Shown piece after piece: positions 11,551-22,733 of a DNA stretch of 64,000 nucleotides. The position numbers and the translations under genes are program-made. The notes under the pieces were generated by a model. The model was not told the DNA's origin. It saw only the letters and a program-made list of their open reading frames with translations, and did no database searches. Within the stretch, counting starts at the first letter, position 1; every line of letters begins with the position of its first letter. The DNA comes from Excoecaria cochinchinensis (lineage: Eukaryota > Streptophyta > Magnoliopsida > Malpighiales > Euphorbiaceae), in the NCBI GenBank assembly GCA_947683425.1, contig CANTUQ010000119.1, positions 4,675,001 to 4,739,000 on the forward strand, given 5' to 3'.

Positions 11551-11564
11551 TTAGGCATGCCTAA
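11551..11564. promoter_or_regulatory. Perfect 14-bp palindrome TTAGGCATGCCTAA in S2
   Basis: It lies in a conserved block beginning CCTGCGTTAGTCGAGTCGTG. S5 has the same block with ATAGGCATGCCTAT (57100-57113). The outermost pair is changed on both sides, so the palindrome is kept. Confidence 0.6.
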
Positions 11565-12394
11565 TAGAGTTAGTGTTGCTGCAGTCTGTGTATGATTTGG
11601 ACCCCGATCAGGTCCCCGAATGGATCTTTGTGATCCCTGTATACTGAAAAGATAGTGTTGATACCTTCGGGTATCTATGAATTATGAGAATAGTGTTAAT
11701 ACCTTCGGGTATCTTAGTGTTACTCGTTATCCACCCTTTTGACTTAGCAGGCATTAAACGAACAAAAAAAATGTGAACTGAATGATATGTGTGAATTGAT
11801 AAAGATATGTGAAGCTTTGTGTAAATTTATGCACCCAATGAGAATGTGATCACCTTGTACGATGTGACTTTTATTTTGGCATGAGTTGCGCTTTGCGTGC
11901 CTATGTGTTTTGGATCCTGTGGGATCCCTATGCGTAAATGTGGTAACGTCTTTAAAAGTTCATATGCTTCAGATTTGATTATTTTCTTTGTAATATTAAC
12001 ATGAGTTAATGACATGATAGTAATGCAACAATTTGAAGGAAGTAATTTAACGAAAGTGATTATATTTATGAGATACATTTATATGCTTTGAATATGAAGT
12101 TAGATTAATAGCGGCTTAATCATGACCTCCTTAACATGTGAGAATTATTGTAATTAGAGATCTGATTATAGGCTAAATAAAATGATGTTTATGACATGCG
12201 ATATATGATTAATAAAACATGAAAAGCATGTATCAAGCAAGACTGTCACCCTGTTTAATCTTATAAATGATTATGATTAAAATATTCTAATTATGACCAA
12301 CTATGTATATATGTGTTAAATGATTTGATGTCAGTTATTTATTGTATGTTGTGACTGACGGCCATTATGAATGGTCGTCCATACTATGTGTTTT

Positions 12395-12440
12395 CCCCAC
12401 TAAGCTTTGTGCTTAGCATGGGTTTTTATCCATGCAGGTT
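12395..12440 (+). promoter_or_regulatory. Conserved twin hairpin in S2 ending in CAG/GT
   Basis: CTAAGC-tttgt-GCTTAG is followed at once by CATGG-gtttttat-CCATG, then CAGGTT. Homologous twin hairpins are in S3, E3 (both LTRs), S5 and S7. The second stem is CACGG/CCGTG in S3 and E3, a compensatory change. The end looks like a 3' splice site (pyrimidines, GCAG/GT). Confidence 0.65.
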
Positions 12441-12784
12441 TGAAGTTAGTGGTGTCGCCGAGGATAATCCGCAATAGTCGGGCCATCCAGTCCGTAGTAG
12501 TAGCTAGTGTTTAGGAATTATAGTCCATCTTTGTAATGTAATTCTTAATTAGTATTGTATTAAGTGATTGGGATGTAATAAGATGTTAATGAGCATTGTA
12601 ATGATAAGTATATGAAGGTCTTCTGTATTATGTGGATGTTTGTATGTTTTGAGAAAAATTTTTGTAACTCTGCTTATATTAGTGTTCTCGGCTTGCTTTG
12701 CCCGTAGGATTCCTCACCCATCATCGCATACTGTCTATGTTACCATACAGTATGCTACACGTGGGTGAGGGGTGTTACAATTTA

Positions 12785-13362
12785 TGTTGGCAAGAACGGA
12801 AAATGATTAGCTATTCAGAATGTTCTTTTTATTTTTGAACTGTTTAATAATGACATTCTGGTTTCATTAATAAGATGAACGTTTTTACTTGTGTGGTATC
12901 TCTTATGATTGCACTATGCATAATCATGATCATGACTCATTCATATTTGATGTTGATTCAATTGATATTACTCCATTTAATCTCAGAACTTTGGAGAACC
13001 CAAAAAAAATCTTGATAGCATCTGTTATAACTCCTGAGGAGAGATTAAAACTTGAGAGAATGAAAAAAAAAGTGTGAAAAAGTCTTTGTCTGGACCGAGG
13101 AAGACATGTCGGGAGATGATCATGAAGTCGTCAAACACACTAGGCTAGCATATCACAATCATGGACCGATCACACAAAAACTCAAAGGATTGAAGCTAGA
13201 AGGGGTATAAAAGGTTAAAAGGAGGAATCCACAAGTAGAGATGAAGCCAAAATTTCTAGTCGAAGTTCAATGCTAGACTCAGTTGGTCAATATTGTCCCA
13301 AATCGAGAAGATGAGGAGTGCGTGGATGTGTAAACTATTAGGATTTGAACAAAGCTTATCCT
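12785..13362 (+). pseudogene. E1 remnant of the pre-RT region and first part of RT
   Basis: Matches E2 34500-34985. The pre-RT part is recognisable by FNLRTLENPKKIL and TPEERLKLERM (ORF 12889-13077). The RT start is badly decayed, with only NKAY-like remnants before 13362. Everything between the gag tail (E2 about 33100) and here is missing. S2 lies exactly at the join. The remaining RT continues, inverted, at 13509-13620. Confidence 0.6.
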
Positions 13363-13625
13363 CAAAAAAAGAATAGAAAAAAAAAAGAACAAAAGGAAAA
13401 GAACAGAAAAAAGAACAAAAGAACAAAGAACAAAAAAAAAGAGAGAAATAAAATATAAAAAAAAAAGAGAAAAGGAAAAGAATCAATATGTAGATTTGAA
13501 AATGGTCATGGGGGGGGGGGGGGGGGGGGCAAGCTTTTCTCAAATCCCGTTGATCTACACGTGCCCGTACTTTGCCATTTTTTTGACTTTCAAGAACGAC
13601 CAAAAGCGTTCTATCGACTTGCAAT
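13363..13625. other. Rearranged block: purine tract, G20 run and inverted RT fragment
   Basis: 13363-13500 is an A/G-rich low-complexity tract (AAAAGAAC-like repeats). 13510-13529 is a run of 20 G. 13530-13620, read on the minus strand, codes for NGKVRARVDQRDLRKACP, which matches the RT motif in E2 (34935-34990). The same RT motif lies in direct orientation just upstream (13300-13360), so the two flank the purine tract as an inverted repeat. Integrase sequence begins right after, at 13626. Confidence 0.75.
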
Positions 13626-14385
13626 GGATACCAGTTGCTCGAGCTTGGGAATAGACATCGTAGGGGAGGTGTGTCCTACGGCCTCCAATGGACAAGGTCA
13701 TAAAAAAGAACCCAGTATGTCTTGCCGCGCCATGTAGGGTTCAAGGACGGAAGGACAGTTTATGGTTAAGTTATTCTAAAAGTATGGCATTGAAGAACAT
13801 CAGTCCTCTCCGTATTCCCCTCATACAATGGGGTAGGAGAAGATGCTAACAAAAGATCTTGGTTAAGATGATTCAAAATCACAAGGATTGGGAAAAGTTG
13901 CTCTTTTGCACTTCGAGGCTAGAGAACTGCCATCGAAACCTCCACAAGAGTCATCACTTGTTCCTCAATACCGGAGGCAGAAGTAGTATGGCCAGTCAAG
14001 GTAGAGCTCAAATATTTAAAGACAATCATGGAAGCCCAAATTCTGGAGGCCGACAGGGCGCAACTACAGTAGCAGCAGTTAAACACATCAGACCAAGACA
14101 GGTCACGGGATCACTATCATAATCAGATCTATCAGAAAGAGCTTGCCAGGTCATTTAGAAAGAAGGTCAAGAAATACCCATTAAAGGAAGGAGATTTAGT
14201 CTTCAAACAAATGAGACTGGGTGTGTCCGATAACAGAGGGAAGTTCAGACCGACATGGAAAGGTCCTTTCATCCTTAAGAAGTTGTTGTCAAAAGGAGCG
14301 GCGATTCTGTCAGATAGCGATGGCAATGACTTCAATGAACCGATCAACATTAATAGACTCAAGAAGTCCATGGCTAAAGACTAAA
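13626..14385 (+). pseudogene. E1 integrase remnant
   Basis: Matches E2 36975-37849. The start corresponds to the first catalytic Asp block (GIDIVGEV then TASNGQ). The central part is deleted and frame-shifted. The carboxy-terminal part is best kept at 14130-14384, with KKYPLKEGDLVFK and KFRPTWKGPFILKK. The catalytic triad is not complete. It is a dead copy. Confidence 0.75.
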
Positions 14386-16630
14386 AATCAAAAGAAGAGA
14401 ATAAAAGCCCTGCGGGTCGAAAACCGAAAAAGGTGGCCTTGCTAAAAATGGCGCCTCATCACGGTGAAAATAAAAAAAAGGCACATTGGGCAAAAATTAG
14501 AGGCTTGAGTGAAAATGTCCAATCAAGAAAACCCGAGAGGGTTGATTGGGGACAGAAGTTTGATGCTTACAAGATTTACTTTGAGATTAGATGTAGTTTT
14601 GCATTTTGAATTGATGTTAGATAATGATCATGTATCGAGAAATCATACCGAAATGTACACAATCTTTGCAAATACATGTGTTCATTATTTTTTAGTTCAT
14701 TTATAAAAAGAGAAACATCGTTCATTCCTGAATGCATGAAATCTAAATGAGTACACTCTGCTACTGCTCTCACTGTCCAGATGTCTAAGTCGATGAGTTC
14801 TAATATCAATTATGGGACTAAGCACCTATCTCTTGAATGCATTAGTGGGAGTAAAGGAACGATCCTTGAAAGATGGTATAATAGTCTTCACCGGCAGCTT
14901 GCCTAGAGGCTATGGTATCTGGAGGTAAAAGCCAAAGATAAGATTCACCTTGGAAAGATAAGGGATGCCTCACTACATCGTTGATCCCTCTGAATTATCG
15001 AGCACAATGGGTGGTGATGTAAAAAACATCCTCATGAAGCCCTAAGGAACCTGATCCTTATCTGCCACCTCACCCAATCTAGCAACACATTCAAAGGACT
15101 GCAGCCGATGCCTAGGGAGTAGATGCCTCAGTGAATAACTGCCGATTACTCTAGAAGGGGGCTCTGATAGTAGCTTCGACTTTTCTTGCATTCATAACCT
15201 TAAAAAAAAAAAAGATAAAAGGCCATTAGAGTTGAAAACCGTAATTGGCTTTCTAAGCAAAAGTTAGGCCCAAGGGCAGGGTGAAAACCTGGAGACAGGC
15301 AGTCTGTCCAATAAAAAATGAATAAAAGCTGCTGGAGTGGGTTGGGTCCATTCCAGGCAAAAATTAGGCGCAGGGTTGCGTGAAAGTCCCCAAAGGGACG
15401 CATTTCCCGCTAAGAAAAGCTAGTGTGAAAATCCAAAAGGGACACACTACCTTTAAAATAGTGACTTTTGAAGCCTGGAGTGATAAGGCAGCATTACTCC
15501 GAATAACTTCCCTTTAGGCAGGTAGTGCATAATGTAGAACTTGATTCAGGGTCCTGGGGGCAAAATGCTTATTGAACGGGTGGAAAAGATACACACGGGT
15601 CAGTTCTATTTGAAAAGATTGTTGGTCAGAGAGCTTAAAGCCAAGATGACGCTTTTCTAGATCCTTCGGGGCATCAGAGCAGCCGAGCAGTACCCTCACC
15701 GAATCCCTTAACTACCTACGATGTGGTCTATCCATTTTTGCATCTCATATGCATCTCGCATGCATAGATCTTTTGCATATCCCCCTGCATATCATGTTCA
15801 TTCAATCCTTTACACTTATAGTTGCGTACAAATAATTTTTGTACATTAATCCTTTACATGTGTTTCTTGTATATAGTTTTGTATGTATATTTCACACACA
15901 TAATTCCATACGCACACACGATCTTTTGTATATGTTGTTGTGTACATGACTCAGAAGGAAAGGTCCGAATAGACCTCATGAGCAAGGACAGGTTCAGCTC
16001 AACATTATTGGCCACTATATCCGGCATAAAATTAGGTGAATATGTATAGAGATGGAACGCCCAAAAGAACAAGCCTATCCAGGCACACCATACTAAGGGC
16101 AATCTGGAATCACACAAATCTACAAAAAAGAAGATCCCTTGAGAAGTCGGACTACCCACAAATACTTTAGGCAATCAGATGAAGAAATGGGCCGAGGTAC
16201 AGTTTCAGCTCTACGTCGGAGCTCATCCATGCCGAACCATCAGATCAAGATGAAGTCCTCACGAGAATGGAATCTCGCGGACCCGCTCCTAAGAAGACAT
16301 TTAAAAGAGCGAGCCTACTCATGCACACCGTGCCGGGAGCAACCAGGTAAGTTTCTCTATCATAAGACATACGCTCACACACATTACACAATAAGTGTAC
16401 AAAATCCAAATTTAAATGTACAAAATCTCAAGCAAAAACAAATTCTCAAACAACAACAACAAAGACAAACAAACCAAAACAACAAAATAAAAAGAAGATA
16501 TTTTCAAGGCCTTGAAAATCTAATATACTGTAAAAATTCAAATACGTCCAAAATGTGAAAATCTAAAAAATTTTACAAAAATCATTTTTAGGGACACCAG
16601 AGACATTGAAACCTATCCGCCTGTGGGCAA
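14386..16630 (+). other. E1 3' untranslated region
   Basis: No credible gene. Short modules are shared with the E2 3' region. AACCGAAAAAGGTGGCCTTGC at about 14420-14445 matches E2 37895-37916. The pair of GTGAAAATCC...AAGGGAC segments at 15375-15455 matches E2 38415-38490. Pyrimidine-rich strings with GCATATC and TTTTGTAT occur at 15730-15930. Long 3' regions of this sort are usual in Tat/Ogre elements. Confidence 0.6.
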
Positions 16631-16639
16631 GCAACCAAA

Positions 16640-16920
16640 ACCTCCAATGTAATTTTCCTCCGTGGAGGGTCAAATATAATTTCCTCTCTGGAGCCTCAAA
16701 TATAAATTTCCTCTAAGGAGGCTCAAATATAAATTTCCTCTGAGGAGGCTCAAATATAAATTTCCTCTGAGGAGGCTCAAATATAATTTCCTCTGAGGAA
16801 GCTCAAATATAATTTTCCTCTGAGGAGGCTAAAATCCAATTTCCTCTCCGGAGACTCAAATATAATTTTCCTCTGAGGAGGCTCAAATGTATTTTTCTCT
16901 CTAGAGGCTCGAAATCAAAG
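16640..16920 (+). repeat. 27-bp minisatellite in the E1 3' region
   Basis: About ten units of 24-28 bp with consensus CTCAAATATAAATTTCCTCTGAGGAGG. The CCTCTGAGGAGG core is itself nearly palindromic. Units at the 3' end become degenerate and run into TCTCAATGAGCA repeats up to about 17035. Confidence 0.85.
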
Positions 16921-17035
16921 TCTCTCAGTGAGCATCAAAGACTCCCAATGAGCATTTAAGCCTCTCAATGAGCACAGATTTTTAAAGTCTCCTTGCGAGC
17001 ACAGAGCCCTCTTGAGAGGTATGCAGGTCTTTTCA

Positions 17036-17432
17036 ACAAGGAGGCTCTAATTGGAGATGATAGAGGAAAATGTATCTGGCATGCCACAGTCGATAAGGGA
17101 TCTCTAAGAGGATGATACCTGAACTTTGCAAGAAGATGATGTCCGCACTTTAGATGTCTGGAAAATAACTCCATGCAATCAAGGGGAGGACGTTCATATT
17201 CCATAAATCCTTCTCCAGGGGACAACCAACCATCCTTCAGGGGGCACCCGTCTGACATCGACCCTAACAGGTATGTACTACCATAGGTACACATCCTTTT
17301 TATATACCCTACATGTTTGCTTTACCTTTTTTGTAGAAAAAAAAAGGTTCAGGATAAGCGCCAGTAAAGACAACGATAAGCGAGTCACCATGCCAACCCA
17401 AGGATGGTCAACAATCAAGAACTGGGCTAGCC
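17036..17432 (+). other. E1 3' region between the 27-bp and 35-bp arrays
   Basis: No gene is seen. A pyrimidine-rich run ending TTTTTTGTAG at about 17322-17337 resembles a 3' splice site. Confidence 0.4.
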
Positions 17433-17472
17433 GGATGGTGGTTAGCATATCAGATATTATACTAGCCGGATG
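17433..17472 (+). repeat. 35-bp tandem array, left part
   Basis: One unit plus the start of the next, with consensus GCCGGATGGTGGTTAGCAGA then TCAGATATTGTACTA. The array continues at 21250 after solo LTR S3, which inserted at GGATG within a unit. Confidence 0.85.
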
Positions 17473-17861
17473 TGTAACACCCCCTACGTCCCCATTGGAA
17501 GGATGCCGGAGAGCGCTACTGATGCTCACTCGCATACATGCACACATATGCTAAGCTGAAGCATACATTCATACATAAAAACATACGGAGATACAGCGAA
17601 AATCAATACTTTAAGCAAACAGTAGCTGAATATACATTAACTCACATATATACATATAATCATTCAGCGGAAGTGCAGACGAAAGATAAAACGGAGAAAT
17701 AACTGAAAACTTAATTACAATAAGATCCTTACATGTAACTACATATACAAAGGACTACAGAATTACAAAATCCAAAATACCAAAGCTGAACAAAATACAA
17801 AACTTCTAACTCCTAGGTGGCCGACCTTGCAGATGCGTGACTTGAACGGAACCAAACCTGC

Positions 17862-17910
17862 CACCTGCACGGGAAAAGAATCCGTGCTAAGCGATAACGC
17901 TTAGTGGGGA
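17862..17910 (-). promoter_or_regulatory. Conserved twin hairpin in S3
   Basis: CACGG-gaaaagaat-CCGTG and CTAAGC-gataac-GCTTAG on the + strand. In sense orientation it ends with pyrimidines and GCAG/GT. Just to the right, GGCCATTCGCAATGGTC (17932-17948) is a further hairpin shared with S2 (12358-12380). Confidence 0.65.
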
Positions 17911-19023
17911 GAACACACAAGCAACATGGACGGCCATTCGCAATGGTCGTCAAAGCATAGCACATTCAAATAGCAAATGCATATAGTCCTAACAGATAGC
18001 TATACATGCTTGCATAAAAAGTCATGTATTCAGAAGATCATAACCATATTCATGTACACATTACCTGATTGTTCTTTCCATTATCGTAATTATACGGTTA
18101 CCATATTTCTATAATCATACTAAAGCAACCAAAGTAGACAGGATACCATACAGGATACAAGCGATATCATGCAATTACACATACAAATTAACTTTCACTT
18201 AACGAACTCACGGGCATCAGATGTTAGAGATTTCACATGCATAGCTACTAATTATCATGCCTGAAATGTAAACACATGACCACACACCGAAATCACTACC
18301 CTAGGAAAAGCTAGAGAGAGAACACATAACATAACACAATATTTATAACATTCTATGGTCAAGAGCACATTCATACGTATCTTGATTCACATACTTCACC
18401 ATAACAGTCAATAGCACCAAAATCAAGTTCATATACATACTTATTAACCATAGCATTCAGTAATTTAAGTTTACATTTATATACCTATTAATTCATATGC
18501 TTATAAACATAACTAATCGGATTCACATGCTCATCAGCACAACATAATAAACTATAACCATGGCATTCAAGAGATCATGATCACAGATGTACACCTTTCA
18601 ATTCACATACTTATGTCCATGACTGATTGTATAAGAACACATTCACAATATGATATATGTTGATAATCATGTACGATACACATGCTTGAGTCACATTCAA
18701 TCCGTTCAGAGATTCATAATCACATTCGAGTACATAACTGATTCACATGTCCAGAATTATGCTCATCCAAATATCACATTCTCTTAATCATATCAGATAA
18801 AACAAACAGGATACCTACTGACTCAAAATAGTGGATAACGAATGTACTGACAGTACCTTACGGGTGCGAATCGAATATAGACATCACCTTACGGGTACGA
18901 ATCGAATACAGACATCACCTTACTAGTATACAGTTCATATTAAGTGACAATGTGTACAAAAATCCATAATTTAACATCCCTAAATCATATGAAATAAATA
19001 AGATTCTATTGCAAAAACAGGGT

Positions 19024-19142
19024 AGGTCACGGTGGTAATCATATTGGTTGCCACCGTGACATACCAAGGATCTCGACAGAATGCACGTCTGGGGTACCTC
19101 ACAGTGGTAACCCTTGAGGTTATCACCGTGACATACCCACTG
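19024..19142. repeat. Pair of CACGGTGGT hairpins in S3
   Basis: Two inverted repeats, TCACGGTGGTAA...TTGCCACCGTGACATACC and TCACAGTGGTAA...TTATCACCGTGACATACC. Two more are at 19818-19856 and 19890-19925 with arms TCACGRTNGTAATGAATTTG/TTACCACCGTGA. The arm sequence is the one found in the unrelated LTRs S1 and S6. Confidence 0.8.
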
Positions 19143-21249
19143 CCCAAAACAAAATGCTATTCCTCACACTTTATCATATCATTCATACCAACTAATTGTA
19201 CATTTCTATAAATACTTACTTACCCCGGTTTGCCACATTATGGATCTCCATTTAAAAGAGGAATTCATAAGCTAAAAGCATTAAATCACATTTATCATTA
19301 TTATATTATATAATCACTCAAATATCCACATGAACCATAATAGCATCATAGATATCTTGCATACTAATACATTCTATTAACATTTATTATCAATGCATGC
19401 ATCATATAATATTGTTAGGAAATTACTTCAATCACACATTCACTACTCATATCCCATATATATATATATCTCATTAAGCAAATTCATTTCATGTGATGTC
19501 TTTCATGTGTATATAACTTAGATCTTAAGTCATGCCTATGCATAATTGTGCATATCATACACGTTTATATAGATTAAAGTATTATAATGTTCAATAATGT
19601 CATTAAACTTGACTTGATTCTAATACATACAATTACACATCATTACTTCATTAGTTTGCTATTAATCTTAATCCTATTCATGCTTATTTTCCAAGTGATA
19701 ACTATTCTTATACTCATTTAATAGTCCTAAACTTGCATCGGATAGATCCCAAGAAGTTTCGGTGGAAAGCGGGTTCAATTCGGGAAGAAAAACACATAAA
19801 ATGGTCAAGACAGAAGGGGTCACGGTCGTAATGAATTTGGTTACCACCGTGAGGTCCAAACTAAGTATTCTGCCTAGCATTTTCATATGTCACGATGGTA
19901 ATGAATTTGATTACCACCGTGACCTACCAAAAATTTGCAAAACAGAAGCTAGAATTCAGGACTGCTTCACAACTCCTTTTTGTTCAACCTAAACGGGCAT
20001 CTAAACGACATTTTTAGGCAAAACTTCCTCTTAACATTTGTTCCCTAGGCTGTTAACTTTCAAATGCAATACATTTCAGATCAATTGGACATTTATAACT
20101 TCAGATATGATCTAAACAACCTATCCAGAGAAGATAGCTCTACTTCATGACTAATTTTGAGACACTTAGAGTCAAAATTAGCTCAAGATTATTTCTAACA
20201 AATTTGTAGGAACATATCCTAGCTTTCTAAAGGTACTAGTTTCATACCATTTGGAGTTCTACAACTCCCAATACAGCTTAAAAACCGAAGAAAGGTCAAG
20301 TGCATTCTAACCCAGTTTTTCACCCAAAATCCTATTCACATGCACAAATGAACAATTTAAACCAACACTCACTACCATCATCATATATCATCAACAATAC
20401 ATTAAAGAAACTTATATCACACATGAATATACTAAAATTCATATACATAATAGAGAGTTTCCCAAACCTAGAATTGAAGATCCAAAATCACTCTTCTTCA
20501 ACCTTCAATCATCAAACTTTCTTCTTAACACCAATCACTTGCACTAGCAAAACCCAGAAATTACTCATCCAAAACCTAACTTTCCCCAAATCAAAAGCAA
20601 AACAGAAGGAGAAGAAGAACCAAACACATGTAAACCAAAACTAACTTTTACCTCTTCAATCTTGCCCCAAAACTCAACCAAAACAAACCAAGGATCTTGC
20701 AAAACACCAGCCAAGAAGAAAGGAGATGGAGTAGAGAATGAACAAGGAAAAGAAAGAAGAAATCGAGAGAGAGAGAGGAGAGGACGTGAGGCAGATTTCC
20801 TTTCCCTCTTTTTCTCTTTCTTTTCCCTTTTCATTAATTGCTCTACCAACCAATCCACATGGCAGCCTACTATTGGACCAAACAAAGCCACTTTGACTTT
20901 TAAGCTCCAATGCACCATACACCACTCACACACTAAATGATCCCTTAAATCAATGCTTTGAAATATTTGGTACCAAAACACAACACACACCAAACAATTG
21001 TTCAAAAACACTTCACATCCTTGGGTACCATACACACACTTCACTAGATAAATGCCACAACAAAACACCCTACAACCATACACCACATGCACACTAAATA
21101 ATTTCCCACACTTAACTTATTTAATAAATTGATAAATTAATTACTTTAAATCCTTGTCATCCAAATTCCTTATGCATAAATTATCGAAATACCCTTAAAT
21201 TCCCGACTCAGCATGCAAATTTTTACCAGGCCTATTTCAGGTTGTGACA

Positions 21250-21540
21250 GGATGTTGGTTAGCAGATCAAATATTGTACTAGCCGGATGGTGGTTAGCAG
21301 ATCAGTTATTGTACTAGCTGGATGGTGGTTAGCAGATCAGATGCTGTACTAGTTGGAAAGTGGTTAACAGATTAGATGTTGTACTAGTCGGATAGTGGTT
21401 AGCAGATCAGATATTGTACTGACCAGATGGTGGTTAGCAGATTAGATATTGTACTGACCGGATGGTGGTTAGCAGATATTACACTGATCGAATAATGGTA
21501 AGCAGATAAGATGTTACACGGATCGGTTGGAGGTTACCAA
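21250..21540 (+). repeat. 35-bp tandem array, right part
   Basis: About eight further 35-bp units, the first ones exactly 35 bp apart (21257, 21292, 21327). Units decay towards 21540. It is the continuation of 17433-17472. Confidence 0.9.
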
Positions 21541-21594
21541 GATTATGCTGTGCAAGCCCAGAAGCAGCTAGCAAGACAGAACGTTCAATCACAT

Positions 21595-22560
21595 GCGATA
21601 GAATAGATCACAACAGAGTTGCAGTTAGAGAACACTGCATCTCACAGACATTGCGTGAGCCAGGATGAGGCTAGCAGAGCACACGCGATAGAACATATCG
21701 TAATAGGGTTGTGGTTAGATCCCACAGACGCTGCGCGAGCCAAGACGAGGCCAGCAGAGCACATGCGAAAGAATAGATCGCAACTGAGTTGCAGTTAGAG
21801 AACACTACATCTCACAGATACTGCACGAGCCAAGACGAGGCTAGCAGAGCACATGTGGTAAAACAGATCGCAATAGGATTGTAGTTAGAGAACACTATAT
21901 CTCACAGATACTACACGACTCGAGATGAGGACAGCAGAGCACATGCAGTAGAACAGATCACAACCGAGTTGCAGTTAGAGAACACTGCATCTCACAGATA
22001 CTGCGCGAGCTGAGATAAGGCCAACAGAGCACATGAGGTAGGATAAATCGCAATCGAGTTGCAGTTAGAGAACATTACATCTCACAGACACTGCGCGAGC
22101 CGAGATGAGGCCTGCAGAGCACATGCGGTAGAACATATCGCAATCGAGTTGCAATTAGAGAACACTATATCTCGCAGACACTGTGCGAGCCGAGACGAGG
22201 CTAGCAGAGCACATGCGGTAGAACAGATCGCAACCGAATTGCTATTAGAGAACACTGCATCTCACAGATACTGCGTGAGTCGAGACAAGGCCAGCAGAGC
22301 ACATGCTGTAGAACATATCGCAACGGGATTGTAGTTAGAGAACACTGTATCTCATAGATACTGTATTAGCCGAGATAAGTTTAGCAAAATACACACGATA
22401 GAACATATCGCAACCAGGTTGTAGTTAGAGAACACTACTCCTCACATCGTGCAAGCCGAGATGAGGCTAGCGGGACAAATCACAATGGAGTTGCAGTTAG
22501 ATAACACTGCACCTCGCACCGTCCAAGCCGAGCGGAGGCCAGCGAGACAGTGCGATAGGA
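21595..22560 (+). repeat. 90-bp tandem array in the E1 3' region
   Basis: About ten units. The marker TTAGAGAACACT recurs at 21625, 21795, 21885, 21975, 22065, 22155, 22245, 22335 and 22425. A decayed copy is at 21715, followed by a 10-bp deletion. The length is a multiple of three, so a 91-codon frame stays open at 22059-22334; its product is only the translated repeat. It lies directly upstream of the polypurine tract and 3' LTR. Confidence 0.93.
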
Positions 22561-22718
22561 CAAGTTGTGAACAAGCCACAGTTGCATAACACTATAGCTC
22601 GACGGCAACAAGCCGCAACCTTCCACACGGTAAAAGGGTAAGGGCTGCCACAAGTACGTATCTCTTTCCTTCTTCTCTGAATTTTGGCTCATCTAGGCAC
22701 TAGTGCACTAGTTTCCCT

Positions 22719-22733
22719 AAAATTGGGGGCAAC
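22719..22733 (+). promoter_or_regulatory. E1 polypurine tract
   Basis: AAAATTGGGGGCAAC abuts the 3' LTR. The same string is at the same place in E2 (39249-39263). Confidence 0.75.

Larger units (their letters stand above)
8717..12779 (+). mobile_element. S2: solo LTR, TGTAACACCCC type
   Basis: 4063-bp insertion starting TGTAACACCCC and ending GGGTGTTACA, flanked by atttg (8712-8716) and attta (12780-12784), a 5-bp duplication with one mismatch. There is no primer site or coding region, so it is a solo LTR. It is related to S4 and S5 in the same orientation and to S3 and E3 in reverse. By that relation it probably belongs to the Tekay/Del-like chromoviruses. It holds hairpin clusters near 10080-10180 and 11041-11205, and conserved short palindromes listed separately. 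Confidence 0.85.
17473..21249 (-). mobile_element. S3: solo LTR inside the 35-bp array, minus orientation
   Basis: 3777-bp insertion from TGTAACACCCC to GTTGTGACA, flanked by the exact duplication ggatg (17468-17472 and 21250-21254). Orientation is inferred from the twin hairpin, which reads as in E3. It has no coding region or primer site. It carries two pairs of CACGGTGGT hairpins (19024-19142 and 19818-19925). ORFs in it are chance. Confidence 0.85.

Noticed and set aside
13256..13624. 122-codon minus-strand ORF with a Pro run and a Phe-rich tail
   Set aside because: It is an inverted RT fragment joined to the translated G20 and purine tracts, not a gene.
20300..21092. Several ORFs of 80-175 codons on both strands
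   Set aside because: They lie within solo LTR S3, are low in complexity and have no recognisable domain.
22059..22334. 91-codon ORF with 30-residue repeats
   Set aside because: Translation of the 90-bp tandem array, which stays open because 90 is a multiple of three.
21250..22560. CRISPR-like appearance of regular repeats
   Set aside because: Units are directly adjacent without spacers, and the setting is a plant retrotransposon.
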